Assembly: GCA_002721995.1 (NCBI GenBank)
Contig: PBMF01000025.1
Span: 1-64,000 of the forward strand
Direction: 5' to 3'
Source: Chloroflexota bacterium
GTDB lineage: Bacteria > Chloroflexota > Dehalococcoidia > Lucifugimonadales > UBA3495
Length of the DNA: 64,000 bases
A model generated the notes under the pieces. That model searched no databases. It was given only the letters and a program-made list of their open reading frames with translations, and was not told the DNA's origin. Positions 1 through 9,619 of this stretch are shown here, piece after piece; position 1 is the first letter of the stretch, and each line of letters opens with the position of its first letter. Position numbers and translations under genes: made by a program.

Positions 1-694
1 GATACTGGCCGCCCTCTTGAACGCCCTCAGCCTCTGGCTCATAGCCGCCTGGATATTCTTTGAAGCTTCCCGGCGTTTCGACGAGGTCCCGGATGTGGAC
101 GGCGGTTTGGTGCTGGCCGTCGGCGCCGTTGGTCTTCTGGTCAATGCCGTTGCCGCCCTGGTCTTAAAACGCCCGGCCGGGGAGAGTCTGAACGTGGAAG
201 GGGCCTTCCTTCATGTGATGGCAGACCTGTTGGGATCGGTGGCTGTGGTCTCAGCCGGTATCCTGGTCATAGCCCTGGGTTGGGACGTTGCCGACCCCAT
301 CTTCGGAATCGTGATTGGCGTCTTGATTCTGGCCAGTTCCTTCCGGTTGCTTTGGAAGGTGTTGCATGTTCTCATGGAGGGGACACCGGCCCACTTGGAC
401 CTGCACCTGCTCTGCCACCGGTTGGAAGAGCTGGAAGGAGTCACCGGAGTACACGACATAAACGCCTGGTCCATCACCATCGGCTATGATGCCCTGAGCG
501 CCCACGTCACCGCCGACGCCGCGGTCATGGGAGACCCCAACCCGGTGCTGCAGCGTCTGCGGGACATCGCCTGCACCGAGTTTGGCATTGGACACGTGAC
601 TTTCCAATTGGAAGATTCCATGGACGGATGCGAAGAAGACCACCATATCGACCACCCGGAGATTTACTCCTCGGCCCACCGGCGGGACGGGTAA
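1..694 (+). CDS. Cation diffusion facilitator (CDF) family transporter, 5' end outside window
   Basis: Multi-TM protein with EGAFLHVMADLLGSV (CDF TM5 HxxxD-type motif) and cytoplasmic C-terminal domain; reading frame appears to enter from before the window. Confidence 0.8.
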   Translation, partial: ILAALLNALSLWLIAAWIFFEASRRFDEVPDVDGGLVLAVGAVGLLVNAVAALVLKRPAGESLNVEGAFLHVMADLLGSVAVVSAGILVIALGWDVADPIFGIVIGVLILASSFRLLWKVLHVLMEGTPAHLDLHLLCHRLEELEGVTGVHDINAWSITIGYDALSAHVTADAAVMGDPNPVLQRLRDIACTEFGIGHVTFQLEDSMDGCEEDHHIDHPEIYSSAHRRDG

Positions 695-766
695 ACTCCC
701 CAGTGTATTTGAATCCTTAGTACGCCCGTCGGCGTATAGAGACGGGCCCCACCCGAGATAACACCA

Positions 767-1321
767 ATGGCCATCACCAACCGAACTAGAAACTTGCTGC
801 TAACGGCCCTATGCGGCCTGCTGGCTATCACTGTTTTGACGCCCCTTGTTTCCGCCCAAGAGCGGGAGTCGTTCACCGTAACCGCCGGCCCCCATGAGGT
901 GCGGGTCGTCCCCACCAACACCAACCTGGCCGCCGGGTTTTTCCAGTTGGCCTTGTTCGTTACCAACTCGGATACGGGTGAGGTGGTCTCCGACGCCCGG
1001 GTGGCCCTGGTCGCCAAAAACGAAGAGGACGACTACGAGGGCTGGGCCACGGCCCAAAACTCCCCGGCCCGCCCCGACCGTTACGACGCCCGGATGAACC
1101 TGGGCTCCACTGGCCATTGGGTGATTGGTGTCGATGTGACCAGTCCCCTCGGCACGGGCGGGGCCGACGTCATGACCTTCGACGTACCGGCCTTGAACCG
1201 CTATACCAGTGGGAGTCTGGTCTTCTTCGGGATATTTGCCGCCCTGATGCTTGGCATCGTCTATCTTTTCTGGAGCGTCAAGCGCCAGAACAGGCGCCGT
1301 CGTGAGGCGGCCGAAGGCTAA
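767..1321 (+). CDS. Exported/membrane-anchored protein, YtkA-like beta-sandwich candidate
   Basis: N-terminal signal peptide, extracytoplasmic domain, single C-terminal TM with basic tail; sits directly upstream of a CtaG-like gene. Confidence 0.5.
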   Translation: MAITNRTRNLLLTALCGLLAITVLTPLVSAQERESFTVTAGPHEVRVVPTNTNLAAGFFQLALFVTNSDTGEVVSDARVALVAKNEEDDYEGWATAQNSPARPDRYDARMNLGSTGHWVIGVDVTSPLGTGGADVMTFDVPALNRYTSGSLVFFGIFAALMLGIVYLFWSVKRQNRRRREAAEG

Positions 1322-1328
1322 CTGCACC

Positions 1329-2261
1329 ATGAGAATCGGCCGCGCACCGTGGCTTGTCATACCCATATTGGCCCTGCTCCAGATACTGTGGTTCGCCCCG
1401 GCCGTCCACGCCCACGGCGGTATCGAGTCTGGGCAGAACGTCTTCGCTGCCTGGAACTGGAATCCCTTGCCAACCGTCCTTGTATTGCTGGCGGCGTATC
1501 TTTACATCAATGGCCTGAACAATTGGCCCCGCCCCAGTCATCACATCAGCCGCTGGCAGAAGGCGTCCTTCTTCACAGGTCTATTCCTCATCTTCATTGC
1601 CCTGCAGTCGCCTCTGGACAACCTGTCGGAGCACATGTTGTCCTTCCACCAGTTGCAGCACTTCCTGTTGCGGATGTTGGCGCCGCTGCTCATTCTGCTG
1701 GGCGCCCCCCTTACCCCCATGCTGCGGGGACTGCCGCCCTGGGCCTTGCGGGGGATAGTCCGGCCCACGGTGCGTAACCCTTGGGCCCGTGCCCTCTACG
1801 AAAAATTGATCAACCCGGTGGTCTCCGTCTTTATATTCATGGGGGTGCTGTACCTGTGGCAACTGCCCGGTGGGTTCAACCTGGCCATCCGCAACGAGTT
1901 CGTCCACGCCCTCATGCATGCGACCATGATGTCTTCGGGGTTCATTTTCTACTGGGCGGTGATTGATCCAAAGCCCCGCCGCTCCCGCATCCACTATGGG
2001 ATCCGGGTCCTCTATCTTGGGTTGATCGTGCTGCCCAACACCATCCTGGGGGCCGTGATCACTTTCTCCAAGAGCATCGTCTACAGCGAGTACGAAAAGG
2101 TACGCCAACCCTTCGACGTTTCCCTGCTGACCGACCAGCAGCTGGGCGGACTGCTGCTCTGGGTCCCGGGAGACATGATGAGCATCCTGGTCGCGGGGAT
2201 AGTGATGGTTATGTGGTACGAACGGGAAGAAGCCGCCCACAGAGAGAAACAGACTGCTTAG
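1329..2261 (+). CDS. Cytochrome c oxidase assembly factor CtaG (caa3_CtaG) family membrane protein
   Basis: SPLDNLSEHMLSFHQLQHFLLRMLAPLLILLGAP and HALMHATMMSSGFIFYW His-rich TM motifs; ATG at 1329 preferred over the track start 1251. Confidence 0.8.
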   Translation: MRIGRAPWLVIPILALLQILWFAPAVHAHGGIESGQNVFAAWNWNPLPTVLVLLAAYLYINGLNNWPRPSHHISRWQKASFFTGLFLIFIALQSPLDNLSEHMLSFHQLQHFLLRMLAPLLILLGAPLTPMLRGLPPWALRGIVRPTVRNPWARALYEKLINPVVSVFIFMGVLYLWQLPGGFNLAIRNEFVHALMHATMMSSGFIFYWAVIDPKPRRSRIHYGIRVLYLGLIVLPNTILGAVITFSKSIVYSEYEKVRQPFDVSLLTDQQLGGLLLWVPGDMMSILVAGIVMVMWYEREEAAHREKQTA

Positions 2262-2387
2262 AAGCGCCTGTGGTCGACCTATCCGTTTTGGTCTAGCTGA
2301 GTTTGCCGGGACCCAGCGTTCCCTACCCTTGACCGGTCTGAAGGCCGCGCCTACGATGTCCCTGACTACATTTCCACGGAGGAAATC

Positions 2388-3488
2388 GTGACCAACGGAT
2401 ACGGCAGCACGGAGTTCAGCTGGTTCATCCCCATCGATGGTGACGGGACCCGGGCCGGGACCTCCAGGGCAGAGCGCCCCCCTGATTTCGACTATCTCCG
2501 GAAAGTCGTTCAGATTGCCGAAGACGAAGGCTACTACTCTCTGTTGATACCGACGCGGTTCGCCAACGGCCTCTTCGCCGAGGACGCCCCCCTGGCCGAG
2601 ACCTGGACCACCGCCACCGCCCTGGCCGCTGTAACCGAACGCATCCGCTTCCTCATCGCCGTCCGCCCCGGTTTTGTCGCCCTGGGCCTGTTCGCCCAGA
2701 TGGCCGCCGCCCTGCACCAGATATCCAAGGGCCGCATCGACATAAATATCGTCCCGGGCGGGATCCAGAACGACTTTGAACGCGTCGGTGAGGTGAGCGA
2801 CCAGAGCACCCGGTACGAGCGGGCCGAGGAATTCATCGCCGCCTGCCGCAAATTGTGGTCGGTGCCGGGCCCGGTGGAGTTCAATGGCGATTTCTACAAG
2901 CTGAGAGACGCCTTCTGCTCCCCCATACCGGAAGGACAGCCGCCCAGGTTCTATCTGGGCGGGGCCTCGCCCAGGGCCAACGCCCTCTCCGGCCGACAAG
3001 CGGACGTCCACCTCAACTGGATCGAACCCATCGAGGACTCCAGCGCCCGATTCGACGCCGTCCGGGCCGAGTTTGAGAAATCGGGCCGGACTCCCCACCT
3101 CGGCATCCGCACCCATCTGGTGGTCCGCGACCGGGAAGAAGATGCCTGGAGGGCGGCCAACGAACTTATCGACCATGCCGACCCGGCGGTTAAGGCCCAG
3201 CGCAAAGCTTCGGTTGCTGGCACTCCCATGGTTGGGGCTGCGGCCCAGGTCGAGGAGGCCCCGAACCATATCGTTGCCCCCAATCTTTGGAACGGCCTCT
3301 CAGAGGTCCGGGTGAACTGCGGCACCGCCATCGTCGGCACTCCAGAACAGGTAACCGACATTCTTATGGACTACTGGAAGCTGGGTGTTGAGCAGTTCAT
3401 CCTCTCCGGCTTCCCCCACGTGGAAGAATGCCAGCGGGTCGCCACCGACGTGCTGCCCCTCCTCCGTGAGAAGATGGCCGCCTCGTAG
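2388..3488 (+). CDS. LLM class flavin-dependent oxidoreductase (alkanesulfonate monooxygenase-like)
   Basis: Luciferase-like fold sequence: NIVPGG.., YERAEEFIAACRKLWS, FYLGGASPRA; GTG start. Confidence 0.85.
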   Translation: MTNGYGSTEFSWFIPIDGDGTRAGTSRAERPPDFDYLRKVVQIAEDEGYYSLLIPTRFANGLFAEDAPLAETWTTATALAAVTERIRFLIAVRPGFVALGLFAQMAAALHQISKGRIDINIVPGGIQNDFERVGEVSDQSTRYERAEEFIAACRKLWSVPGPVEFNGDFYKLRDAFCSPIPEGQPPRFYLGGASPRANALSGRQADVHLNWIEPIEDSSARFDAVRAEFEKSGRTPHLGIRTHLVVRDREEDAWRAANELIDHADPAVKAQRKASVAGTPMVGAAAQVEEAPNHIVAPNLWNGLSEVRVNCGTAIVGTPEQVTDILMDYWKLGVEQFILSGFPHVEECQRVATDVLPLLREKMAAS

Positions 3489-3489
3489 G

Positions 3490-3598
3490 GGAAATCCCCC
3501 CAACCCCCCCTTTGCAAAGGGGGCTGGTACACCATTTCAGTCACGACATACCTTCAGGCCACATCCCCCCTTTCGTAAAGGGGGCTAGGGGGATTTCA
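3490..3598. repeat. MITE-like element: two inverted GC-rich hairpin units
   Basis: GAAATCCCCCCAACCCCCCCTTTGCAAAGGGGGCT on the left; the right end reverse complement is GAAATCCCCCTAGCCCCCTTTACGAAAGGGGGG; begins just after the stop of the upstream CDS. Confidence 0.8.
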
Positions 3599-3625
3599 AC
3601 CCCGCCCCAAACCAACCTTACCCAG

Positions 3626-5041
3626 CTAAGAAACCCCCGGCTTCACCCCGTCCCACGGCTGTGCCTGTTCAAAGGCCGCGGCCGCCTGCAGCACCTTGGC
3701 CTCCGAGCCCCTGGGCCCAATGATGTGCAGGCCGATGGGCATGCCGTCCTCCGAGTACCCGCAGGGCACGCTGGCCGCCGTCTGCCCGCTCATGTTGATG
3801 GGATAGGTGAAGGGCAAGAACCCCCAGAACGGCTCAACCGTCTTCCCGCCGATGATGCTGGGCCGCTGGTCGATGGGGAAAGCCGAGACCGCCATGGTGG
3901 GAGTGAGCAGCAGGTCAAAGTTGTCGAAGAAGTCCTCCAACTGCCGTCCCACCTGGTCCACCCGGTGGATGGCCCGAGACATGTCCGCCCCAGAGGTTGA
4001 AGCCCCGTGTTCGATGGACTTTAGGCCATACTCCGAAAAATCGTTCCGGTGCTCCTCCAGCAGGTGCCCGTAGGATGTGTAGGCCGCTGTGGCGAACACG
4101 TCCCAGAAGGCGTCAAAGGGGTCTTCCATGGTCAGATTGGCGTCTTCCACCGAAGCTCCCAGGCCCGTGAAGACCTTGGCCGCCCGCTCCGTCACCTGGG
4201 CCACCACCGGGTCCACAGCCGCGTAGCCATAATCGGGGCTCCAGGCCAGGCGCATCCCGCTGACTCCGGCATTTAGATTGGAACTGAAATCCGGAGGGGC
4301 GCTCCGCATTGATGTGACATCTCTGGAGTCGGGCCCGGCCAGCACCTGGAGTAGAAGGGCTGAATCCGCGACGGTCCGGGTGATGGGGCCGGACTGGGAG
4401 AAATGGTTGGCCGACGGCCTACCGTAACCGCCGAACCGGGGCACCCGTCCTTGGGTGGGCTTGACACCGAACACGCCGCTGAAACTGGCTGGGATGCGGA
4501 TGGACCCGCCGCCGTCTGTGCCCACGGATAGGGTGCAGAGACCCGCCGCCAGGGCCGCCGCCGCTCCGCCGCTGGAACCTCCCGGAGTGCGGGTCGTATT
4601 CCACGGGTTGCGGCAGGGTTCGCCCAGCATATTCTCGGTGGTGCCAGACTGGCCAAACTCCGGGGTGTTGGTCTTCCCCAGAATAACGGCCCCGGAAGCT
4701 TTCACCCGTTCCACCACGATGGAGTCGATTTCCGCCACCCGGTCCCGGAAGAGGGCAGAACCCATGGTGGTGGTCACGCCCTTGGTCATCTCCAGGTCTT
4801 TGATGGAGATGGGCACACCGTGCAGCGGCCCCAGATCAGCCCCTTGCTGTACGGCCTCATCGGCGGCCCGGGCGTCCGCCAATGCCTGGTCCCGGCACAG
4901 GGTCAGGTACGAGTTCAACTGGGAGTCCAGCCGGTCGATGCGCTGGAAGAAATTCTCTGTGGCCTGAAAGGAAGAGACCTTTTTATCGCGTATCGCCTGG
5001 GCCAATTCAACGGCCGGCATAAAGGCCAGTTCTGCGCTCAT
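3626..5041 (-). CDS. Amidase (amidase signature family)
   Basis: GGSSGGAAAALAAGLCTLSVGTDGGGSIRIPASF amidase signature; start MSAELAFMPAVELAQAIRDKK at 5041. Confidence 0.92.
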   Translation of the reverse strand: MSAELAFMPAVELAQAIRDKKVSSFQATENFFQRIDRLDSQLNSYLTLCRDQALADARAADEAVQQGADLGPLHGVPISIKDLEMTKGVTTTMGSALFRDRVAEIDSIVVERVKASGAVILGKTNTPEFGQSGTTENMLGEPCRNPWNTTRTPGGSSGGAAAALAAGLCTLSVGTDGGGSIRIPASFSGVFGVKPTQGRVPRFGGYGRPSANHFSQSGPITRTVADSALLLQVLAGPDSRDVTSMRSAPPDFSSNLNAGVSGMRLAWSPDYGYAAVDPVVAQVTERAAKVFTGLGASVEDANLTMEDPFDAFWDVFATAAYTSYGHLLEEHRNDFSEYGLKSIEHGASTSGADMSRAIHRVDQVGRQLEDFFDNFDLLLTPTMAVSAFPIDQRPSIIGGKTVEPFWGFLPFTYPINMSGQTAASVPCGYSEDGMPIGLHIIGPRGSEAKVLQAAAAFEQAQPWDGVKPGVS

Positions 5042-5170
5042 TTCAGTCCTCCCAGTGCTATAATCGGGCCTGCCCGCCCGTAGGCAGGCAGCAGCAGTAA
5101 ATATCGGCGCAATTATAGCCCCGGGCCGGGCAGCCCACCACCTTTTGTCCAGCCGCACCAGGAGTTAGAT

Positions 5171-6181
5171 TTGGCTCTGATTGGGATAATCGCCAACCCC
5201 GCCGCCAGCAAGGATATTCGCCGTTTGGTCGCCCAAGGCCGGGTGGTCCCAGACTGGGAAAAGGTGAACATCGTCCGCCGGGTGATGCTCGGCGCCCAGT
5301 CGGTGGGTGTGACCGGCGTGGTGGCCATGCCCGACAGTTCCAATCTGGTACGCCGGGCCGCCGACGACCCTGCACTGTCCATTGACCTGGAGTTTCTGGA
5401 CATGCCCTCTCTGTATTCCGAGGGCGATACCGTGAAGGCCGCCGGTTACATGGCCGAACGGGGTGTGGACTGCCTGGTGACGCTTGGCGGTGACGGCACA
5501 AACCGGGCCGTGGTGGCGGGTTGCCGTACCATGCCATTGGTGGCCATCTCCACCGGCACCAACAACGTGTTCCCCACCATGGTGGAGGGTACGCTCGCCG
5601 GCCTGGCCGCGGGACTGGTGGCGAACGGCAGTCTGGAACTGTCCGAGGTCGCCATGGCCAGCAAGACCATGAACGTCTACGTTGACGGCCAACTGCGCGA
5701 CATCGCCCTCATAGACGTGGCCCTGTCCAAAGAGAGGTTCGTCTCCACCAAGGCCATATGGGACATCGATACCCTCTTTGAGGTCTTCCTGACCAGGGCC
5801 GAGCCCGCTTCCCTGGGCCTGTCCTCCATCGGTGGCCGTCTCGAGGCGGTGACACTGGCCGACGAGGGGGGGGTTCAGTACAGCATCGCCGACCCGGGCA
5901 CGGAAACCAACGGAGGCGATACCGTCCTGGCCCCCATCGCTCCTGGAATGGTGCCGTCAGTCCCCATTTCGTCATGGCGGAAGATGGCGGACGGCGAGAA
6001 ATTGGCCGTGGAGAAACGCCACTGCACCGTGGCCCTGGACGGTGAGCGGGCCTTTTCCGTCAACGATTCTCAGCAGCTTGAAATGGTGGTCCGCCGCGAC
6101 GGCCCGCCAGTGATTGACGTTGAGTTGGCCCTCAAAGTCGCCGCCGGCAAAGGATTGTTCAGTCTGGGCCAGGGAACCTAA
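5171..6181 (+). CDS. ATP-NAD kinase / AcoX-like family protein
   Basis: LVTLGGDGTNRAV GGDG motif and ISTGTNNVFP; TTG start. Confidence 0.8.
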   Translation: MALIGIIANPAASKDIRRLVAQGRVVPDWEKVNIVRRVMLGAQSVGVTGVVAMPDSSNLVRRAADDPALSIDLEFLDMPSLYSEGDTVKAAGYMAERGVDCLVTLGGDGTNRAVVAGCRTMPLVAISTGTNNVFPTMVEGTLAGLAAGLVANGSLELSEVAMASKTMNVYVDGQLRDIALIDVALSKERFVSTKAIWDIDTLFEVFLTRAEPASLGLSSIGGRLEAVTLADEGGVQYSIADPGTETNGGDTVLAPIAPGMVPSVPISSWRKMADGEKLAVEKRHCTVALDGERAFSVNDSQQLEMVVRRDGPPVIDVELALKVAAGKGLFSLGQGT

Positions 6182-6189
6182 GTCCAGCT

Positions 6190-6930
6190 TTGCTCACCGG
6201 CCTGGAACTTTTCTTCGGCATCCTGATAATCGCCGCCGCCTCCACAGTCATAGGCACCGTCGGCTTCGGGTTCGGTCTGGTGGCCGCCCCGGTGCTGCTG
6301 CTCTATCTGGAACCCCAGCAGGCCGTGGTGGTGATGAACTGCCTCACCGCCGTCTTGCTGGCCATGGTGCTGACCAAGAACTGGCAACACATAGACCTAC
6401 GCGCCAGCGCGGGCTTGGTGATCGGTGGTGTGGTGGCCACTCCCATCGGCGTGCTGGCCCTGAATTCCGCCAGCCCCAGCGTCCTCCGCATCACCATTGC
6501 CGTTGTAATCATCTCCTTGGGCCTGTTCAGTTTGACCAGCGTCCAGTTGCCCTTCGCCGAGCGTCGGATGGCAGGCCCCAGTTTTGGCTTCTTGACCTCC
6601 CTGGGGGTTACCACAATAGGCATTGGCGGTCCCTTGGGCGCCATCTACGCCATAGCACAACGGTGGAAACCGGAGGTGGTCAGGGCGGCGTTGGCCCTCT
6701 TCTTCTTTGCGTCGGACTCGGTGGCCTTCGTCCTCTACGTCGCCACGGGTCTGGTTGGCCGGGACACCCTGGCCAACATCGGGGTCCTGATTCCGGGCCT
6801 GATCATTGGCTTCGGCATGGCCGCGATTCTGGTCAACCGCATAAACGACCGTGTTTTTCGCTATGCCGTGGTCGCGGTCATCATTATCGCTGGCAGTGTC
6901 ATGCTTGTTCGGGAATTCACGGGTGTGTAA
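6190..6930 (+). CDS. TauE/SafE family sulfite-exporter-like permease
   Basis: Polytopic, GTVGFGFGLVAAPVLLLYLEPQQAVVVMNC typical of TauE/SafE. Confidence 0.85.
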   Translation: MLTGLELFFGILIIAAASTVIGTVGFGFGLVAAPVLLLYLEPQQAVVVMNCLTAVLLAMVLTKNWQHIDLRASAGLVIGGVVATPIGVLALNSASPSVLRITIAVVIISLGLFSLTSVQLPFAERRMAGPSFGFLTSLGVTTIGIGGPLGAIYAIAQRWKPEVVRAALALFFFASDSVAFVLYVATGLVGRDTLANIGVLIPGLIIGFGMAAILVNRINDRVFRYAVVAVIIIAGSVMLVREFTGV

Positions 6931-7146
6931 TCTCTCCGCTCCGCCATGGGCCTTGGTATAGACCCCGGTCCACCCACCCTTTGGGCAAAAGTTATCATCA
7001 TCCCCGCACCGGGTCATTCATCCTCCGTGGTAAAGTGGCCCACGTCCCGGCGCTAATCCGCAGGCGGGTGTCACTGAAAAACCGTGTGGGATGCGCCGCC
7101 AAGCCCCACCAATCTCAAGGATCCATGCGACGGATGGCATGACCCA

Positions 7147-9507
7147 ATGGCGTTCCTCGGAATAGACATCGATACCGACGGACAATCCCCGGCAAGGCTG
7201 GTGAAGCCGATCGTGATCGGCGCTCTCTTGGGCGCGGTCGGTTTCAACCTGTGGCACCTCTTTCCAGAAACCACGGGCGGCGCCTTGGCCGTAAACGACA
7301 GCCTGTTTCATTTGTTACTGGCCGAGTCCGCAGTTGATGCTATCTCCCACGGCAGGGATTTGACAGATCCTTGGCACGGCAGGATGAGCCTGGGGTTCCC
7401 AGTCTTCCACCACTACCAACACCTCCCGCACGTGTCCTTGGCCCTGCTAAATTTCCTGACTTTCAAGGTCTTCCCGCTGATCGACCTCATGCGGTGGGCG
7501 ACTTACCTGCTCATCAGTCTGTTCCCCCTGTCCATATTCTGGTCGTTGCGCCGGTTCAAGTTCGACCCGATCACCTGTGCCATGGGGGCCGTTGTCGCCT
7601 CATTGATCGGAAACGACTTCCAGCTGTTTGGCGGTTTCGGTTATGAGAACTACACGTTCGATGGGAGGGGACTCTATACCCAACTATGGGGGATGTTCCT
7701 ACTGCCGGTCTCCCTGGCGATGGGATACCGGACTATCCGCACAGGCCAGGGGTATCTCTGGGCGGTCCTCCTACTTTCGGCCACTCTGTTGGCCCATTTG
7801 GTTTACGGGTACATGGCGTTTCTGACCCTTGGATTCCTCGCCTTTATCCCTCCCGCCCAATGGACGGGAAGCAGATTGTTGGCGCTGGCGGTTCTGGCCC
7901 ATTGGAAGCGGCTGGCAATCCTCCTTGTTTGCGTCCTTTTGGCAACCATGTATTTCACCGTGCCCCTTTCCCTGGACAACGAGTATTTCAGCGGCGTGGA
8001 GGGTGTGGACCAGGTGGTCCTCGATTCCTTCGGGCACCAGGTGGTACTTGAAACGCTGGCAAAGGGGGACCTATTCGACCTGGGGAGGTTCCCTTCCCTA
8101 AGCATCCTCGCCGCCTTTGGCGTAGCCGGTTGTCTGTTCTTCCGCTCCAGCATCAGATACATGGTCCCCCTGGTCCTGTTTTTCGCCTGGTTGCTGCTCT
8201 TCTTTGGCAGGTCCACCTGGGGACCGGTGATGGACCTGCTGCCGCTGAGCCAGGATGTCTACATGCACCGGTTCATCGGCGGAGTCCACCTCGGCGGGAT
8301 TTTCCTGGCGGCGGTCGCACTGGCATTGCCTTGGCGCTGGGCCGTGTCACGAGGGAACAACGGACTTTACGTGGCGGGGGCTCTGGTACTGACCCTGCTT
8401 GTCTTATCGCCGGTCTACATCGAAAGAAGGTCGTACCTGGCCGATAAGGCGGTGGAAAAACAGGAGAACCAAATGGTCCAGCAAGCCGAGCAGGCCGATA
8501 TCGATGAAATCATTGACACCCTGAAAAGCCTTCCGCCGGGTAGGGTCTTTGCCGGTCTGACACCTGAGTCCGGAGACAGGTGGGGGCTCCGGTATCAGAT
8601 CGGGGGTACGCCCGTCGCCCAACTGCTGGGGGCCGCCGGTCTGGATGTTTTCTCAACGACACTGCATACCTATTCGTTGCCCAGTAATGTGGTCGTTTCA
8701 TTCGACGAGACCAGCGCCGGTCAATACGACCTCTTCAACATCAGATATGTGGTCGTGCCGGCGAACTCCCAAATGCCCGGTTTCATGACGCCGCTCAAGA
8801 AGATTGGCCGCCATCGGTTGTACCAAGTCCAAACCACGGGTTATTTCGACCTGGTCGGCTCCGGATTATCCTTTGACGGTGGGAAATCGGATTATTCCTC
8901 CGCCGCCAATTCGTGGTTGGCAGGCGGGCTGTTGGGAGCGAAACTTCACCCACAAGTTTCGATAGACGGATCACCTGGACCCCAAAAGGGAGTAACGCGG
9001 CCGAGTACCGTGGCTTCGGCCCCTGGAGACCTGGCAGATCTGACTCAATTCTCCGGCGGTGATCTGGACCGATACGCCGCCGGGGCCTCAGTTGGACCGC
9101 CGCGCGGCTTGATCGTCTCAGAAGCGGTTGGGACGGACTATTACTCCGCTGAGGTTGATGTCCAGCGGGATAGTATGCTGCTGTTGAAGGCTACCTTTCA
9201 TCCCAACTGGCGAGCCACCGTCAATGGCGAGACGGCGGAAACGCTGATGCTGATGCCCGGGTTCTTGGGAGTTCAGTTGGAGTCGGGCCAACATGAGGTG
9301 CTGGTCGAGTACAGGCCGGGTGCACAGCGGAAGGTCCTATTGGTCCTGGGATTACTGTCGTTTCTGTTGATTCCGATCTGGGAGAAACGAGGCGCTACGA
9401 TTTGGGCTTGGTTGGGCCAATGGGTGCCGGCGGCGGGTATCGGCAAAACCATTGAGGGCCGGTCCAGCCGGGCTGGAAGAAGGCGGCGGACCCGCCGAAG
9501 TCGCTGA
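7147..9507 (+). CDS. Large polytopic membrane protein, 6-pyruvoyl-tetrahydropterin synthase-related membrane domain / GT-C-like
   Basis: NDSLFHLLLAESAVDAISHGRDLTDPWHGRMSLGFPVFHHYQHLPH followed by many TMs; the track start is GTG at 7084, ATG 7147 is more plausible. Confidence 0.65.
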   Translation: MAFLGIDIDTDGQSPARLVKPIVIGALLGAVGFNLWHLFPETTGGALAVNDSLFHLLLAESAVDAISHGRDLTDPWHGRMSLGFPVFHHYQHLPHVSLALLNFLTFKVFPLIDLMRWATYLLISLFPLSIFWSLRRFKFDPITCAMGAVVASLIGNDFQLFGGFGYENYTFDGRGLYTQLWGMFLLPVSLAMGYRTIRTGQGYLWAVLLLSATLLAHLVYGYMAFLTLGFLAFIPPAQWTGSRLLALAVLAHWKRLAILLVCVLLATMYFTVPLSLDNEYFSGVEGVDQVVLDSFGHQVVLETLAKGDLFDLGRFPSLSILAAFGVAGCLFFRSSIRYMVPLVLFFAWLLLFFGRSTWGPVMDLLPLSQDVYMHRFIGGVHLGGIFLAAVALALPWRWAVSRGNNGLYVAGALVLTLLVLSPVYIERRSYLADKAVEKQENQMVQQAEQADIDEIIDTLKSLPPGRVFAGLTPESGDRWGLRYQIGGTPVAQLLGAAGLDVFSTTLHTYSLPSNVVVSFDETSAGQYDLFNIRYVVVPANSQMPGFMTPLKKIGRHRLYQVQTTGYFDLVGSGLSFDGGKSDYSSAANSWLAGGLLGAKLHPQVSIDGSPGPQKGVTRPSTVASAPGDLADLTQFSGGDLDRYAAGASVGPPRGLIVSEAVGTDYYSAEVDVQRDSMLLLKATFHPNWRATVNGETAETLMLMPGFLGVQLESGQHEVLVEYRPGAQRKVLLVLGLLSFLLIPIWEKRGATIWAWLGQWVPAAGIGKTIEGRSSRAGRRRRTRRSR

Positions 9508-9558
9508 CGAGTGGTCCGGGGTTGGAACCAAGGTTTTTTGGGCTAATTCCGAGTTACA

Positions 9559-9596
9559 AAAACGGCCCCGCCTGGTACGCCAGGCGGGGCCGTTTT
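9559..9596. terminator. Bidirectional Rho-independent terminator between convergent genes
   Basis: AAAACGGCCCCGCCTG-GTACGC-CAGGCGGGGCCGTTTT perfect inverted repeat with A/T flanks. Confidence 0.9.
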
Positions 9597-9619
9597 AATC
9601 TCTCGAGTGTATTAAAGGA

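Noticed and set aside
1581-3269. 562-aa minus-strand ORF
   Set aside because: Antisense of CtaG-like and LLM oxidoreductase genes; low-complexity Gly/Val/His/Gln composition typical of high-GC shadow ORFs
3512-4000. 162-aa plus-strand ORF after the MITE-like repeat
   Set aside because: Antisense to the amidase and begins inside repeat sequence
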